A stretch of DNA of 64,000 nt from GYS-P2D sp964522505 (GTDB lineage Bacteria > Bacteroidota > Bacteroidia > Chitinophagales > Saprospiraceae), in NCBI GenBank assembly GCA_964522505.1, contig CAZFWJ010000007.1, forward strand, positions 17,794 to 81,793, given 5' to 3'. Positions within the stretch are counted from its first letter, which is position 1, and each line of letters opens with the position of its first letter. Of the stretch, positions 27,081-36,583 are shown one piece after another. Made by a program: the position numbers and the translations under genes. The notes beneath the pieces are model-generated. The model was given only the letters and a program-made list of their open reading frames with translations. It made no database searches and had not been told where the DNA came from.

Positions 27081-28595
27081 TTATGCGTTAGCTTCAGCTA
27101 ATAGCTTCTTACCTTTTGTAATAGCCTCTTCAATAGAGCCAACCAAGTTGAAAGCAGACTCTGGATACTCATCTACCTCACCATCAAGGATCATATTGAA
27201 TCCCTTAATCGTATCCTCAATCGGTACTAATACGCCCTCAAGACCTGTAAATTGCTCTGCAACGTGGAAAGGCTGAGACAAGAATCGCTGAACACGACGT
27301 GCTCTGTGTACTACTTGCTTATCTTCTTCTGATAATTCCTCCATACCGAGGATGGCAATGATATCCTGAAGCTCCTTATAACGCTGTAGGATGTTGATCA
27401 CCTTAAATGCAGTGTTATAGTGCTCATCACCGATAATCGCTGGATCTAAGATTCTTGATGTAGAATCTAATGGATCCACCGCTGGGTAGATTCCTTCTGA
27501 AGCTAACTTTCTACTTAATACTGTAGTGGCATCAAGGTGAGCAAATGTAGTCGCTGGTGCTGGATCCGTTAAATCATCCGCCGGCACGTATACCGCTTGT
27601 ACAGATGTAATCGATCCCCTCTTAGTCGAGGTAATACGCTCCTGCATCTTACCCATCTCTGTAGCAAGCGTAGGCTGATATCCTACCGCTGATGGCATCC
27701 GTCCTAATAGGGCCGATACCTCAGAACCTGCCTGAGTAAATCTAAATATATTGTCGATGAAGAATAGGATGTCTTTTCCCCCTTGTGGATCGTTGACATC
27801 GCCATCTCTATAGTATTCGGCAATAGCCAATCCTGATAGGGCCACTCTAGCTCTTGCACCTGGAGGCTCATTCATCTGTCCGAATACGAACGTTGCTTTA
27901 CTCTCTAAGAGTGATTCTTTCTTAATCTTGCTGAGATCCCATCCGCCTTCTTCCATAGAGTGCATGAAGTCCTCACCATAGTTGATGATACCTGCCTCGA
28001 GCATCTCTCTCAATAAGTCATTACCCTCTCTCGTACGCTCTCCCACACCGGCAAATACTGAGATTCCATCATATCCCTTGGCGATGTTGTTAATCAACTC
28101 CTGGATCAAGACCGTTTTACCCACACCGGCACCACCAAATAATCCAATCTTACCACCCTTAGAGTATGGCTCGATCAAATCAATCACTTTGATACCCGTG
28201 AAGAGCACCTCGTTCTCTGTTGATAGGTTTTCATATTTTGGCGGATCTTGGTGGATAGATCTGGTCGTAGTACCTGTTACTTCACCGATACCATCAATAG
28301 CTTCACCTACCACGTTGAATAAGCGACCTTTGATACCATCACCGATAGGCATAGAGATTGGGCCGCCCAAGTCAGTTACAGTAGTACCACGTGTCAATCC
28401 ATCTGTTGCATCCATCGCAATAGCACGTACGCTATCCTCACCGAGGTGCTGCTGACACTCTAATACGATCTTGTCTCCATTAGATTTTTCAACCACGAGG
28501 GCATTCATAATCTCTGGAAGAGCAACATTATCTCCTGCGAAACTTACATCGACAACTGGTCCGATTATCTGCTTTATTTCTCCAACGTTAGCCAT
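27081..28595 (-). CDS. atpD: F1F0 ATP synthase beta subunit
   Basis: This is the 504-residue catalytic subunit. The P-loop is GLFGGAGVGKTVLIQELI (near 152-169), the Walker B region is DILFFIDNIFRFTQAGSEVSALLGRMPSAVGYQPTLA split over about 268-305, and the family signature PAVDPLDSTSR is present. Start MANVGEIKQIIGPVVDVSF is standard. A promoter -7 box lies upstream at 28630-28637, and atpC follows in the same operon. Confidence 0.98.
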   Translation of the reverse strand: MANVGEIKQIIGPVVDVSFAGDNVALPEIMNALVVEKSNGDKIVLECQQHLGEDSVRAIAMDATDGLTRGTTVTDLGGPISMPIGDGIKGRLFNVVGEAIDGIGEVTGTTTRSIHQDPPKYENLSTENEVLFTGIKVIDLIEPYSKGGKIGLFGGAGVGKTVLIQELINNIAKGYDGISVFAGVGERTREGNDLLREMLEAGIINYGEDFMHSMEEGGWDLSKIKKESLLESKATFVFGQMNEPPGARARVALSGLAIAEYYRDGDVNDPQGGKDILFFIDNIFRFTQAGSEVSALLGRMPSAVGYQPTLATEMGKMQERITSTKRGSITSVQAVYVPADDLTDPAPATTFAHLDATTVLSRKLASEGIYPAVDPLDSTSRILDPAIIGDEHYNTAFKVINILQRYKELQDIIAILGMEELSEEDKQVVHRARRVQRFLSQPFHVAEQFTGLEGVLVPIEDTIKGFNMILDGEVDEYPESAFNLVGSIEEAITKGKKLLAEANA

Positions 28596-28629
28596 GCTAT
28601 ATAGTACTTGTGGGTTCTAAAATTTGCCG

Positions 28630-28637
28630 CAAAGATA
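28630..28637 (-). promoter_or_regulatory. Promoter -7 box of atpDC
   Basis: On the minus strand the bases read AAGC-TATCTTTG, a full TAnnTTTG box and the same extended form as before the two-component and GT2 operons. It lies 34 bp upstream of the atpD start. Confidence 0.5.
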
Positions 28638-28801
28638 GCTTTATATTGTATCTATGAAAGGATGGACCTTCTATTTTGTGAAAGATTAGATTATTTAGAT
28701 CAGATAGGTATTGGATTATAGATCATCAAACCGTCAGGACCTCAATAATCAACATGAAGTGCCAATATTTCGAGGATAGAATTAGATGACAAAGCATAAA
28801 C

Positions 28802-29557
28802 TCAAGCCGCCTGACCTCGCTTCAGAACAAAGGTATTTACATTGACTCCAGTCGTGATAAAGATTTCCTCTGCATTGATTAATTCTAAGACGGAGAGGAA
28901 GGTGATAATACAGTGCATCCGATCTTCCAAATTTTCAAAGATGTCTTCGAATGAAGTATCTCCCTTGACGGATATTTTATCGAGTACATAGACCTTCTGC
29001 TCTTCAAGTGTGTAGTTGTAGCGATAGACAAGATGTCTAGGTTTGGTATCCCTGATCTTCTTGCGGTTCATCACATTTTCAAAGCTCTTGAGGAGCTTAA
29101 ACATGGTCAGAGACTCTAACTCTACATCCACCAAGGCTTTAGTGGCGATGCTTCTGATTTCTTTGTTGACGTTCCCTCGAGGTTCGAGCTGCATGCGTTC
29201 AACCTCGAGTGATGAGAGGTCGCCAATGATATCCTTAAACCGCTTATACTCTAATAGCTTTCTTGCAATCTCCTCTCTTGGATCAATCTCTTGTCCATCC
29301 TCGTCCAGTTCAGGTCGTGGAAGAAGCATCCTCGCCTTTATCCGCATCAATGTGGCCGCCACCAGAATAAATTCGCTGGCTACATCTATATTTAGCTCTT
29401 CAAGTTGACGGATGTAAGCAAGGAAGTCAGCGGTGATTTTTGAGATAGGTATATCAAGTATGTCGATCTCATCACGCTCTATAAAGAACAGCAGTAGATC
29501 AAAGGGTCCTTCGAACTGCTTAATCTTAATAGTATAGCCTTCCTCTTGCTCGTTCAT
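28802..29557 (-). CDS. scpA: Segregation and condensation protein A
   Basis: This 251-residue kleisin bridges SMC heads in the chromosome condensation complex. The N-terminal YTIKIKQFEGPFDLLLFFIERDEIDILDIPISKIT is the diagnostic kleisin helix region, and the C-terminal winged helix covers about 175-250. A TTG nine bases further upstream opens the frame, but ATG 29557 (MNEQEEGYTIK) is preferred. scpB is not in the window. The gene is divergent from the RsmI-like gene across 22 bp. Confidence 0.95.
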   Translation of the reverse strand: MNEQEEGYTIKIKQFEGPFDLLLFFIERDEIDILDIPISKITADFLAYIRQLEELNIDVASEFILVAATLMRIKARMLLPRPELDEDGQEIDPREEIARKLLEYKRFKDIIGDLSSLEVERMQLEPRGNVNKEIRSIATKALVDVELESLTMFKLLKSFENVMNRKKIRDTKPRHLVYRYNYTLEEQKVYVLDKISVKGDTSFEDIFENLEDRMHCIITFLSVLELINAEEIFITTGVNVNTFVLKRGQAA

Positions 29558-29579
29558 CAATAACAAATATAGATATCCT

Positions 29580-30281
29580 ATGCCAACCCTCTATCTCATT
29601 CCTACTCCTATAGCCGAGGAAACAATGGATCACATCCCGCTGGCAGTTGTTAATGCCATAGGATTGTTAGATTGTTTTGTTGTTGAAAAACTCAGGACGG
29701 CGAGGAGGTTTATCAGATCTGTGATTAAGGACTATGATATCGATGGTGCAGACTTTATAGAATTGGACAAGCGTAACCCACAACAGAGCCATATGATGAT
29801 CAAAGAGCTGCTGACAGCTGGACGATCATTTGGGTTGATGTCAGAGGCAGGGCTGCCATGCATCGCAGATCCAGGTCACGATGTAGTCAATCAAGCGAGA
29901 GCTAGCTACTATAAGATTGTTCCGATCACTGGGCCGAGTTCTATATTTATGGCATTGATGGCGTCTGGCCTCAATGGTCAGGAGTTTACATTTCACGGGT
30001 ATCTTCCTATTAAAGAACCTGCTCTGACCAAAAAATTGAAAGCAATTCAAGATAATGCCATCAAGACGGGCTATACTCAGATATTTATAGAAACACCCTA
30101 CCGCAACCAGAAGCTTTATGAAAAGATGAGTTCGACTTTTCAGCACACCATTAGACTATGTATTGCTCAAGATATCAGTGCCCCAGAAGAGTATATCGAC
30201 ACCAGAACTATCGCTCATTGGCGCAAGCAACATGATCTGGAGCTAAAGAAATCTCCTTGTATATTTTTAATTAATACCTGA
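29580..30281 (+). CDS. RsmI-like SAM-dependent methyltransferase (tetrapyrrole methylase fold)
   Basis: The 233-residue protein starts MPTLYLIPTPIAEETMDHIP, the RsmI-type opening, and keeps GLMSEAGLPCIADPGHDVVNQAR and ITGPSSIFMALMASGLNGQEFTFHGYLP. It matches the shorter RsmI paralogue typical of Bacteroidota. Family members methylate the ribose of C1402 in 16S rRNA, but the short form's target is less certain. The GH3 gene follows after 9 bp. Confidence 0.88.
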   Translation: MPTLYLIPTPIAEETMDHIPLAVVNAIGLLDCFVVEKLRTARRFIRSVIKDYDIDGADFIELDKRNPQQSHMMIKELLTAGRSFGLMSEAGLPCIADPGHDVVNQARASYYKIVPITGPSSIFMALMASGLNGQEFTFHGYLPIKEPALTKKLKAIQDNAIKTGYTQIFIETPYRNQKLYEKMSSTFQHTIRLCIAQDISAPEEYIDTRTIAHWRKQHDLELKKSPCIFLINT

Positions 30282-30290
30282 TAGCAAGTC

Positions 30291-31778
30291 GTGATTAATG
30301 GCTTAGTAAAATATTATGTCAAGAGGTTTGATCAAGAACTCGATCAAGTTAGGTATCAGACTCCGCAATGTCAGTCGCTGGAGTTGAAGAAGATTCTTGG
30401 AGCACCATTAGTGAAACTGCTCAATTCAGAGATTAAAGATGGGTGTACTGAGGCAGAATATAAATCTACAGTCAGTATCAGCACCTATGCCAAGTATGAT
30501 CGAGGAATTGAGCGCATTATAGAGAGCCCTCCACATAAGATAGCCTACTATGCTCAATCCTCTGGTACTACAGGAGGGAAGAAAAAGCTGATTCCTACAC
30601 CAGATTCCTTCGTGAGAACTAATCACTTGAGAGGGTCATGGTACAGCTTGAATACCCTATATAATCATGTTCCTGATATGAATGTCTTCAAGGCAAAAAA
30701 TCTGTTGATAGGTGGAGCTATCTATGAACGTCGCAGCGATCATCTCATTGGTGATGTCTCCGGTATCATGCTCAATCGTATTCCCATGTTTTTCAGGCCT
30801 TATTATGTGCCTAAGATCAGTGAAGCCATCCTCCCAGACTGGCAGCAGAAACTGGATATTACCATACGTAAGGCATCCAAGAGCCGTGATGTTTCTTTAC
30901 TTGCTGGTGTACCGACATGGGTCATTACTGTACTATCTGGAGTGAAAAAAAATATTGCTCCCAGAACTATTGCTGAGCATTGGCCGAATCTCAAAGCTTA
31001 CTTGCATGGCGGCGTGAGTATGGCGCCCTATAAGGAGCAGTTGAAGTCACTGATCGGGCTCCCCAATTTCAAGTTTATCGAGATCTATAATGCAACTGAG
31101 GGGTTCTTTGCTTTTCAGGATAACCCTGATGAGGATGGTATGTTGATGATGACTCATAGCGGGGTCTATTTTGAGTTTATCAAATATTCTGATTATGCGA
31201 CCTCAGAGTCACCAGAGATAATGGGATTTGAACATGTTGTGGCAGGTGAGCGGTATGTGTTATTGATTTCTACACAGACGGGATTGCTAAGATATGTCCT
31301 TGGAGATATCGTCGAGTTTGTGAGAACTGTACCATTTAAGATTAAAGTAGTCGGGCGGATCTCTGAGTATGTCAATGCATTTGGCGAAGACTTGATGCTC
31401 TGGCAGGCTCGTGAAGCGTTACTTAATGTTTCGCAGAACCATGAGGCGTCAATAGCACATTTCACCGTAGCGCCGAAGTATATCTCGGTAGATGAACAGG
31501 GTTGGCATGATTGGGCAATTGAGTTTGACAGAGCGCCTAGTGATCTAAAGCAGTTCACCGAAGATCTCGATGGCGCAATACAAGGTCTCAACAATAACTA
31601 TGCACAGAAGCGTTATGAGTCTATTGCCATGAAGCAACTAAAGCTTTACCCACTTAAGGCAGGGAGTTTCAGTGCGTATCTGGAAAAAATCGGAAAACAA
31701 GGAGGGCAGAGTAAAGTCCAGAAACTGCGCAATGACAGAACAATTATGGATGCATTAATAGTAGATGATCATGTTTGA
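30291..31778 (+). CDS. GH3 auxin-responsive-promoter family protein
   Basis: The 495-residue protein belongs to the acyl-adenylate-forming superfamily. YYAQSSGTTGGKKKLIPTP is the ATP-binding P-loop, EIYNATEGFFAFQ the second motif and YVLGDIVEFV the third. Plant GH3 enzymes join amino acids to hormone acids; the bacterial substrate is unknown, and a conjugation of an acid to an amino acid or other nucleophile is only inferred. The start is a GTG (MINGLVKYYVKRF). It is co-oriented with the RsmI-like gene and overlaps the next frame by 14 bp. Confidence 0.9.
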   Translation: MINGLVKYYVKRFDQELDQVRYQTPQCQSLELKKILGAPLVKLLNSEIKDGCTEAEYKSTVSISTYAKYDRGIERIIESPPHKIAYYAQSSGTTGGKKKLIPTPDSFVRTNHLRGSWYSLNTLYNHVPDMNVFKAKNLLIGGAIYERRSDHLIGDVSGIMLNRIPMFFRPYYVPKISEAILPDWQQKLDITIRKASKSRDVSLLAGVPTWVITVLSGVKKNIAPRTIAEHWPNLKAYLHGGVSMAPYKEQLKSLIGLPNFKFIEIYNATEGFFAFQDNPDEDGMLMMTHSGVYFEFIKYSDYATSESPEIMGFEHVVAGERYVLLISTQTGLLRYVLGDIVEFVRTVPFKIKVVGRISEYVNAFGEDLMLWQAREALLNVSQNHEASIAHFTVAPKYISVDEQGWHDWAIEFDRAPSDLKQFTEDLDGAIQGLNNNYAQKRYESIAMKQLKLYPLKAGSFSAYLEKIGKQGGQSKVQKLRNDRTIMDALIVDDHV

Positions 31779-32061
31779 TGATATCATAAATCATAGTACT
31801 GATGACAGTCAATACGATCAATTACTAGAGATGATCTCAGGCAGAGTGACTGAACTCCTCGGTGAAGATCCAGGTCTCCTATTTAGTTATATGTATCGGC
31901 TCGATATCGATGAGCAAAAGCTCAAACATGTTGTCCAACACTATAATGGTGAAGCACAGATTACTGCACTGTCAGAGCTGATTCTGAAACGACAGTTATT
32001 ACGCTTGGAATTACGTAAGAAGTATTCTGCTAAGGATGATGAAAGCGATAGAAAAGCCTAA
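31765..32061 (+). CDS. Hypothetical protein (98 aa)
   Basis: This is a small, mostly helical, charged protein (DDSQYDQLLEMISGRVTELLGEDPGLLFSYMYRLDIDEQKLKHVV...). It overlaps the end of the GH3 gene by 14 bp; ATG 31771 would reduce that to 8 bp. Such small helical proteins following GH3 genes appear lineage-typical, but I recognise no domain. Confidence 0.65.
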   Translation: MIMFDDIINHSTDDSQYDQLLEMISGRVTELLGEDPGLLFSYMYRLDIDEQKLKHVVQHYNGEAQITALSELILKRQLLRLELRKKYSAKDDESDRKA

Positions 32062-32345
32062 CTTTTGTCATGAAATATGTGGCAGTGGGAAGGTCATCTC
32101 AAGTGGGTGATCGACTGATTCCTTAAGATAGATGTTGGGAGACATCTAAAGGAGTGAACCACAAGGTGGATGGGCTGCCAGCACCATTGTAGCAGCGCCT
32201 TTGATGACCAAGGGTTTTGGTAGCCCTGCCTCGCCGAAGGCGGGTTTTTGCCGATTGCAAAAGTGGCTCGCCGAAGGCTCCTTATTCTAAAATTATCTTA
32301 GCCTTTATCATTATGAGAAATAGAAAATAACTTCAATCAACAGTT
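32062..32345. other. GC-richer gene-free stretch with hairpins and a short repeat
   Basis: These 284 bp lack a credible reading frame. AGATGT/ACATCT (near 32129-32145) and CCAC/GTGG form small stems. A 12-bp repeat, CTCGCCGAAGGC, occurs at 32230-32241 and 32267-32278. It could hold a small structured RNA or be residue of a mobile element. No known RNA family signature was seen. Confidence 0.4.
32225..32249 (+). terminator. Intrinsic-terminator-like hairpin
   Basis: CCTGCC (32225-32230) pairs with GGCGGG (32239-32244, one G-U pair) and is followed directly by five T. It would end transcription from the RsmI-like/GH3 operon or from an RNA within 32062-32225. Confidence 0.55.
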
Positions 32346-33059
32346 TTGAAAATCATCTCATGGAATTGCAATATGGCCTTCAGGAAGAAGTATCCGAAAG
32401 TCCTTGATCTCAAGCCAGATCTATTGGTCTTGCAGGAGTGTGAGAACGAGTTGAAATTGAAAGATCACCTATCCTCATTAAACTATAATCAACTCATCTG
32501 GTATGGCAAGAATCCCAATAAAGGAGTCGCAGTAATCTCATTTAATGAGGTCAATATAGCGCTCAACGAAAATCATAATGAATCGGTTGAGTATGTCGTC
32601 CCATTAAAGCTTTCTATCAACGATAAAGAGATAAATCTCTTTGCCATATGGGCCATGCCACATGAAGAAAGCAGAGCTCGCAGTTATGTAGGACAGATTT
32701 GGGCAGCGATCAACTTCTACTCGGACCTATTAGATAAAGACTCCATGTTGATTGGAGATTTTAATAGCAATGCCATTTGGGATCATAAAAGGAAGGTCGG
32801 AAATCATACGCAGGTCATCGACTTCCTGAATGACAAGGATATCTATAGTGTTTATCATCAGTTGACAGACACTGATCATGGACAGGAGAGTCATCCAACA
32901 TTGTACTTAACTAAGAATATCGACAAGCCTTATCACATGGACTATTGCTGCGCTTCGAAGAGTCTATTTTCTGAAAATACAAGTATTGAGATTGGTGTGT
33001 ATGAAGACTGGATTAAACTCAGCGATCATATGCCTGTGATTATTGATAATATTGTATGA
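32346..33059 (+). CDS. Endonuclease/exonuclease/phosphatase family protein
   Basis: The 237-residue EEP-fold protein starts at a TTG (LKIISWNCNMAFRKKYPKVLDLKPDLLVLQECE), with the catalytic Asn and the metal-binding Glu in these strands. MLIGDFNSNAIWD and the C-terminal KLSDHMPVIIDN supply the remaining Asp, Asn and His. Family members cleave DNA, RNA or phosphoesters, and the substrate is not clear. No ATG fits upstream. It lies tail-to-tail with the S8 peptidase gene, with a 45-bp gap. Confidence 0.85.
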   Translation: MKIISWNCNMAFRKKYPKVLDLKPDLLVLQECENELKLKDHLSSLNYNQLIWYGKNPNKGVAVISFNEVNIALNENHNESVEYVVPLKLSINDKEINLFAIWAMPHEESRARSYVGQIWAAINFYSDLLDKDSMLIGDFNSNAIWDHKRKVGNHTQVIDFLNDKDIYSVYHQLTDTDHGQESHPTLYLTKNIDKPYHMDYCCASKSLFSENTSIEIGVYEDWIKLSDHMPVIIDNIV

Positions 33060-33104
33060 TGAGGATTGTTTATTAGCTTCTTGTACAACTGCTGTATAAA
33101 GAAT

Positions 33105-35621
33105 TTAAGTATTTATTGAAATATCAACACTGGCCTCAATCTTAATACGGTTCTCAATTTCTTGAGCAATCATTGCGTAAATATCAACATTCTGTTCAGG
33201 GGTTTCAAGGGAAATGATTAAACTGTATCTACACTTCTTGTTGGTCTTTCCTAAATGTTTCCTCTCTCTCCACCATCCAATTGTGGGGTAAATCGCAATC
33301 ATTTTACAAGTTGCTATTTCTGAGGCTGTCGTTTCGATTATGTCAGAATGAATAGATCCTTTATCTCTTGCCTTACCAATTACCCATCGGGCAGGATTAT
33401 TCCTAAAACTCTCCTCTTTTTCTTCAGTTAGTTTATTTACTCGTTGCTTGAATTGTTGTTCAGTTTCTTGAGGGTTATTAATATCAAATCTTAATCCATG
33501 TGACGGGTATCTGTAACGGTCTTTCCAGCCAATCTCACCTGGTCCAGGCTCTATAAAATATGACAAAGTAATCCTGAGCTTAACTGGTATATTCCCAAGA
33601 TCAACAAGCAAATCCGTAGGTAAGGCCAATTCGTGAAAATGCATATCCTTCGTAACACTTCTATAGTTATTTTCTTTTCCGCCTTTTGCAAATGGTTGTA
33701 AGTTCTGTTGCATGATCATTGTCATGCTATTGGATGCGCATCTTATGGCCTTATCCAAATTGGGAACACCATATCCACACGCCCTCATAAGACGATAGTA
33801 ATCTTGTTTCTGCGGATTAGCTCTTAAGAATTGACCTTTCATTGTGCTAGTCCAATCAGAAGAGTGTACTATCAAACCACGCACGGTTTCAGGCCAAAAT
33901 TCTGGATAAGCATATGCAATCTTAGCAGCCATATTCGCTGCAAGTGCAACCGAGGCACTACTCATGTTAAACTGACCGAATTGCGCAATTGTAGGATCAT
34001 AGAAGGTGCTCATTAACGATAAATCATCTGCTACGGTATAAAACTCTAGAGCATTATCTATAGCAATATTGCCCCCCTCCATTACGATCTCTGGTTTTAT
34101 CGGCCATTTGTCGTCCCAAAGTGTTGATGTTTTTGTAAATGGTGAAATACCCCCTTGTGGAGCAACGGGCTTATAGTCTTCCAAATCTTGTTCTCTTAGA
34201 ATCGTTTTTCTCGTCATTGATCCTACTGTCAGCGCATTCCAAGATTGACCCGGGGATTCAATACGTGATGCATTGTTACTATCAAAATAATGATAGTCAG
34301 AATCCAAGAAATCCGCATCTGGATGAACATTTCCTGATGACAAAATAAAAAATCTTGGCCTGTCATCGCTCGCTCCAGAGGATATTGCATCTATTGCTCC
34401 CGACCATGAAGATGGTCGGCCGTCATATTCTTTATCTTCTGCAACAGCCATGGCAATTATCCTGAATTTGTCAGTAATATTCAATTCTGCCTGGCTGATT
34501 AGTTGTGAGGTATAGTACCCATAAAGCTCTTTATCATTTTCACCTTGAGGGGGAAGAATTTTGCCCGACTCAATCTTCAAACCAATAGCAATAGAAGCGT
34601 CATTATTAACAAGATCTATAATATCACCATAGGCCACTGTTCCAGCCATTAGTGTACCATGCCGATCATGATCATTTACACCCCAATCTGCTTTAACCGA
34701 AAATTGATGATCTTCTTCGATGATATCATGTAAGAGACGATGTCCTCTATTGATACCTGTATCAAGAATGAGCACGCTCACTTTGCTATCCTCATCAATA
34801 TTCGTTCTTTCAATGAGATTATCTACCCATTCTAATTGCTCTACATTGCTAAGCTCTAACCAAAAATGAGCTGTTTCGGCTAAAAGTCTGATTTCTGCAA
34901 GCAATGCAGATTTGCTGAATATGGCACTTAATTTCGTCCGATTAGCTAAGATGGGTATGACAACTCGCTCAGGAAATTCAATGAACCCTGTACCTATCGA
35001 AATATCAAGCTCGTGGCAATCTACTTTAAACGCTTCAACCGTTTCGCCTACACAATTTCTAATCCGTAGCCATACTTCACACCAAATTTCATCATCTCCC
35101 GGAAATAGCTCCAACTTATCTGTCCATAAAGCTTCGACAATTGCAGCTGAAACATTTTCAATGCCGTCTATTAAATCTTGGTTTTTAGGTTTGCCATTAC
35201 TCTCGAAGTACTCATCATCGTTAAGATAATCCTGCACTTTATTAATAAAGTACTTTTCTTGTCCAAAAGGAACAAAGACCGTTGCTTCAGTGCCTTGAAC
35301 ATTATCCTCTCTAGTGGGCGTGATATTTAAGAGTCTAACACCTTTCCTTAAATTTTCTAAACTCTTAGTGATGAGATCATGTTCTGGAAGCCCGCGAAAT
35401 TGAACATAGAGTCCACCTCTCGCTTTAATTGCAGCGACTTTCTTAATATCACTTTCAATAAATATTTGATGAAACTGATCTAAAACCTTCTGACCATGAG
35501 TTGGACGGTTACGAATTGGTATATTTTTCTGTGGACCTCGATTGTTCTTTGATGTATAATCAGTCTGACCAGGTTCAAACGACAGCAACTTTATAGGGAA
35601 ATCAATCTCTGCCATTTGCAT
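33105..35621 (-). CDS. S8 (subtilisin-like) peptidase paired with an AAA ATPase
   Basis: This 838-residue protein has no signal peptide. An N-terminal region of about 275 residues of unknown fold precedes the subtilase domain. The catalytic residues look intact: D287 in VLILDTGINRG, H321 in DRHGTLMAG, oxyanion N431 in LSSGN and S555 in NMSSASVALAAN (in place of the usual GTSxA). About 230 C-terminal residues follow. Its gene starts 2 bp after the stop of the AAA ATPase gene, so the pair is one transcript. Cytoplasmic subtilase-AAA pairs recur as accessory modules in bacteria; a role in stress or defence is inference. By eye the pair is more A/T-rich than its flanks. Confidence 0.9.
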   Translation of the reverse strand: MQMAEIDFPIKLLSFEPGQTDYTSKNNRGPQKNIPIRNRPTHGQKVLDQFHQIFIESDIKKVAAIKARGGLYVQFRGLPEHDLITKSLENLRKGVRLLNITPTREDNVQGTEATVFVPFGQEKYFINKVQDYLNDDEYFESNGKPKNQDLIDGIENVSAAIVEALWTDKLELFPGDDEIWCEVWLRIRNCVGETVEAFKVDCHELDISIGTGFIEFPERVVIPILANRTKLSAIFSKSALLAEIRLLAETAHFWLELSNVEQLEWVDNLIERTNIDEDSKVSVLILDTGINRGHRLLHDIIEEDHQFSVKADWGVNDHDRHGTLMAGTVAYGDIIDLVNNDASIAIGLKIESGKILPPQGENDKELYGYYTSQLISQAELNITDKFRIIAMAVAEDKEYDGRPSSWSGAIDAISSGASDDRPRFFILSSGNVHPDADFLDSDYHYFDSNNASRIESPGQSWNALTVGSMTRKTILREQDLEDYKPVAPQGGISPFTKTSTLWDDKWPIKPEIVMEGGNIAIDNALEFYTVADDLSLMSTFYDPTIAQFGQFNMSSASVALAANMAAKIAYAYPEFWPETVRGLIVHSSDWTSTMKGQFLRANPQKQDYYRLMRACGYGVPNLDKAIRCASNSMTMIMQQNLQPFAKGGKENNYRSVTKDMHFHELALPTDLLVDLGNIPVKLRITLSYFIEPGPGEIGWKDRYRYPSHGLRFDINNPQETEQQFKQRVNKLTEEKEESFRNNPARWVIGKARDKGSIHSDIIETTASEIATCKMIAIYPTIGWWRERKHLGKTNKKCRYSLIISLETPEQNVDIYAMIAQEIENRIKIEASVDISINT

Positions 35622-35623
35622 TA

Positions 35624-36583
35624 TTACTTTCTAAGATAGACCTCTCTTTTATCGTTGAGCAATGTTATAAAATCTGCCTTTTTAACGGTTTTGCGATTTG
35701 CCAGAATCATCTCCTTTATGACATCATTACAGACTTGTGTAAGCTCAGCGTGGCTAAGACCCTTGAGTTCTTTTGCAGTTAATTTGTCTATTGAAAAATG
35801 AGTTTTAAAGGTAGCAAGCTTATTTTCAATTAGCCTAATCGCATTGTGCTTGGATGGAAGATCATAAAAGAGAATATCATCAAATCTTCTAAAGAGAGCC
35901 TGATCTAATAATTTGATATTATTCGTTGCTGCTATGATAAAACTATTGGATTGGTCTTGTTCTAAAAATTGCAAAAACGAGTTTAGCACACGGCGCATTT
36001 CACCAACTTCATTATCTCTACTACGCTCTGTTCCTAATGCATCGAATTCATCAAAAAGGTAAACTCCAGTTGTTTTACTAATAACATCAAAGACCTGACG
36101 AAGCTTAGAAGCAGTCTCTCCCATATACTTCGTGACCATCTTATCAACAAGAATGATGTTCAGTGGTAATTTCAACTCATTCGCGATCACCTCTGCTGTC
36201 ATAGTTTTACCTGTACCTGGAGGACCGCTTAGTAAAACTTTCCTGCGGTTACTTAGACCATGTTGCTGAAGCTTAGATACTTGCTTATGCTCTTTTAATA
36301 ATCGCTTAAGCTTAATTTTTATCTCTTCACTGACAATTAAACTGGACAATCGATATTTTGGCTCTAACCAGTGAATAATATCTGGTAGAGAGTCTAAAAC
36401 GGGCAAGTTTTTAACTCTGCCATCTACGCCCTTATCTATGATAGACTTAAGCTCTTGTGCAAGCGCCCTATGTCCATTGTTTGCCTCATAAGCCGCAAGT
36501 TGAAGGGCAATTGTTTTAAATCGCTCATCATTATTCCCAAAATGTGATTTTAATAGAGCCTTTAATTGATCTGCTGTAGCCAT
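35624..36583 (-). CDS. AAA+ ATPase of the subtilase pair
   Basis: The 319-residue protein has a helical N-terminus (about 1-75, DQLKALLKSHFGNNDERFKTIALQLAAYEANNGH) and one classical AAA module: Walker A GPPGTGKT (110-117), Walker B VYLFDEFDALG (about 164-174), sensor 1 IIAATNN, and arginine finger LFRRFDD (about 221-226). This resembles the FtsH/spastin-like group. It probably forms a ring that activates, unfolds substrates for, or restrains the subtilase encoded 2 bp downstream. The upstream flank (36584-36924) contains a probable gene remnant. Confidence 0.92.
   Translation of the reverse strand: MATADQLKALLKSHFGNNDERFKTIALQLAAYEANNGHRALAQELKSIIDKGVDGRVKNLPVLDSLPDIIHWLEPKYRLSSLIVSEEIKIKLKRLLKEHKQVSKLQQHGLSNRRKVLLSGPPGTGKTMTAEVIANELKLPLNIILVDKMVTKYMGETASKLRQVFDVISKTTGVYLFDEFDALGTERSRDNEVGEMRRVLNSFLQFLEQDQSNSFIIAATNNIKLLDQALFRRFDDILFYDLPSKHNAIRLIENKLATFKTHFSIDKLTAKELKGLSHAELTQVCNDVIKEMILANRKTVKKADFITLLNDKREVYLRK

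Noticed and set aside
27982..28455. 157-aa open frame on the plus strand inside atpD
   Set aside because: Antisense to the highly conserved ATP synthase beta gene, with low-complexity Ser/Pro composition.
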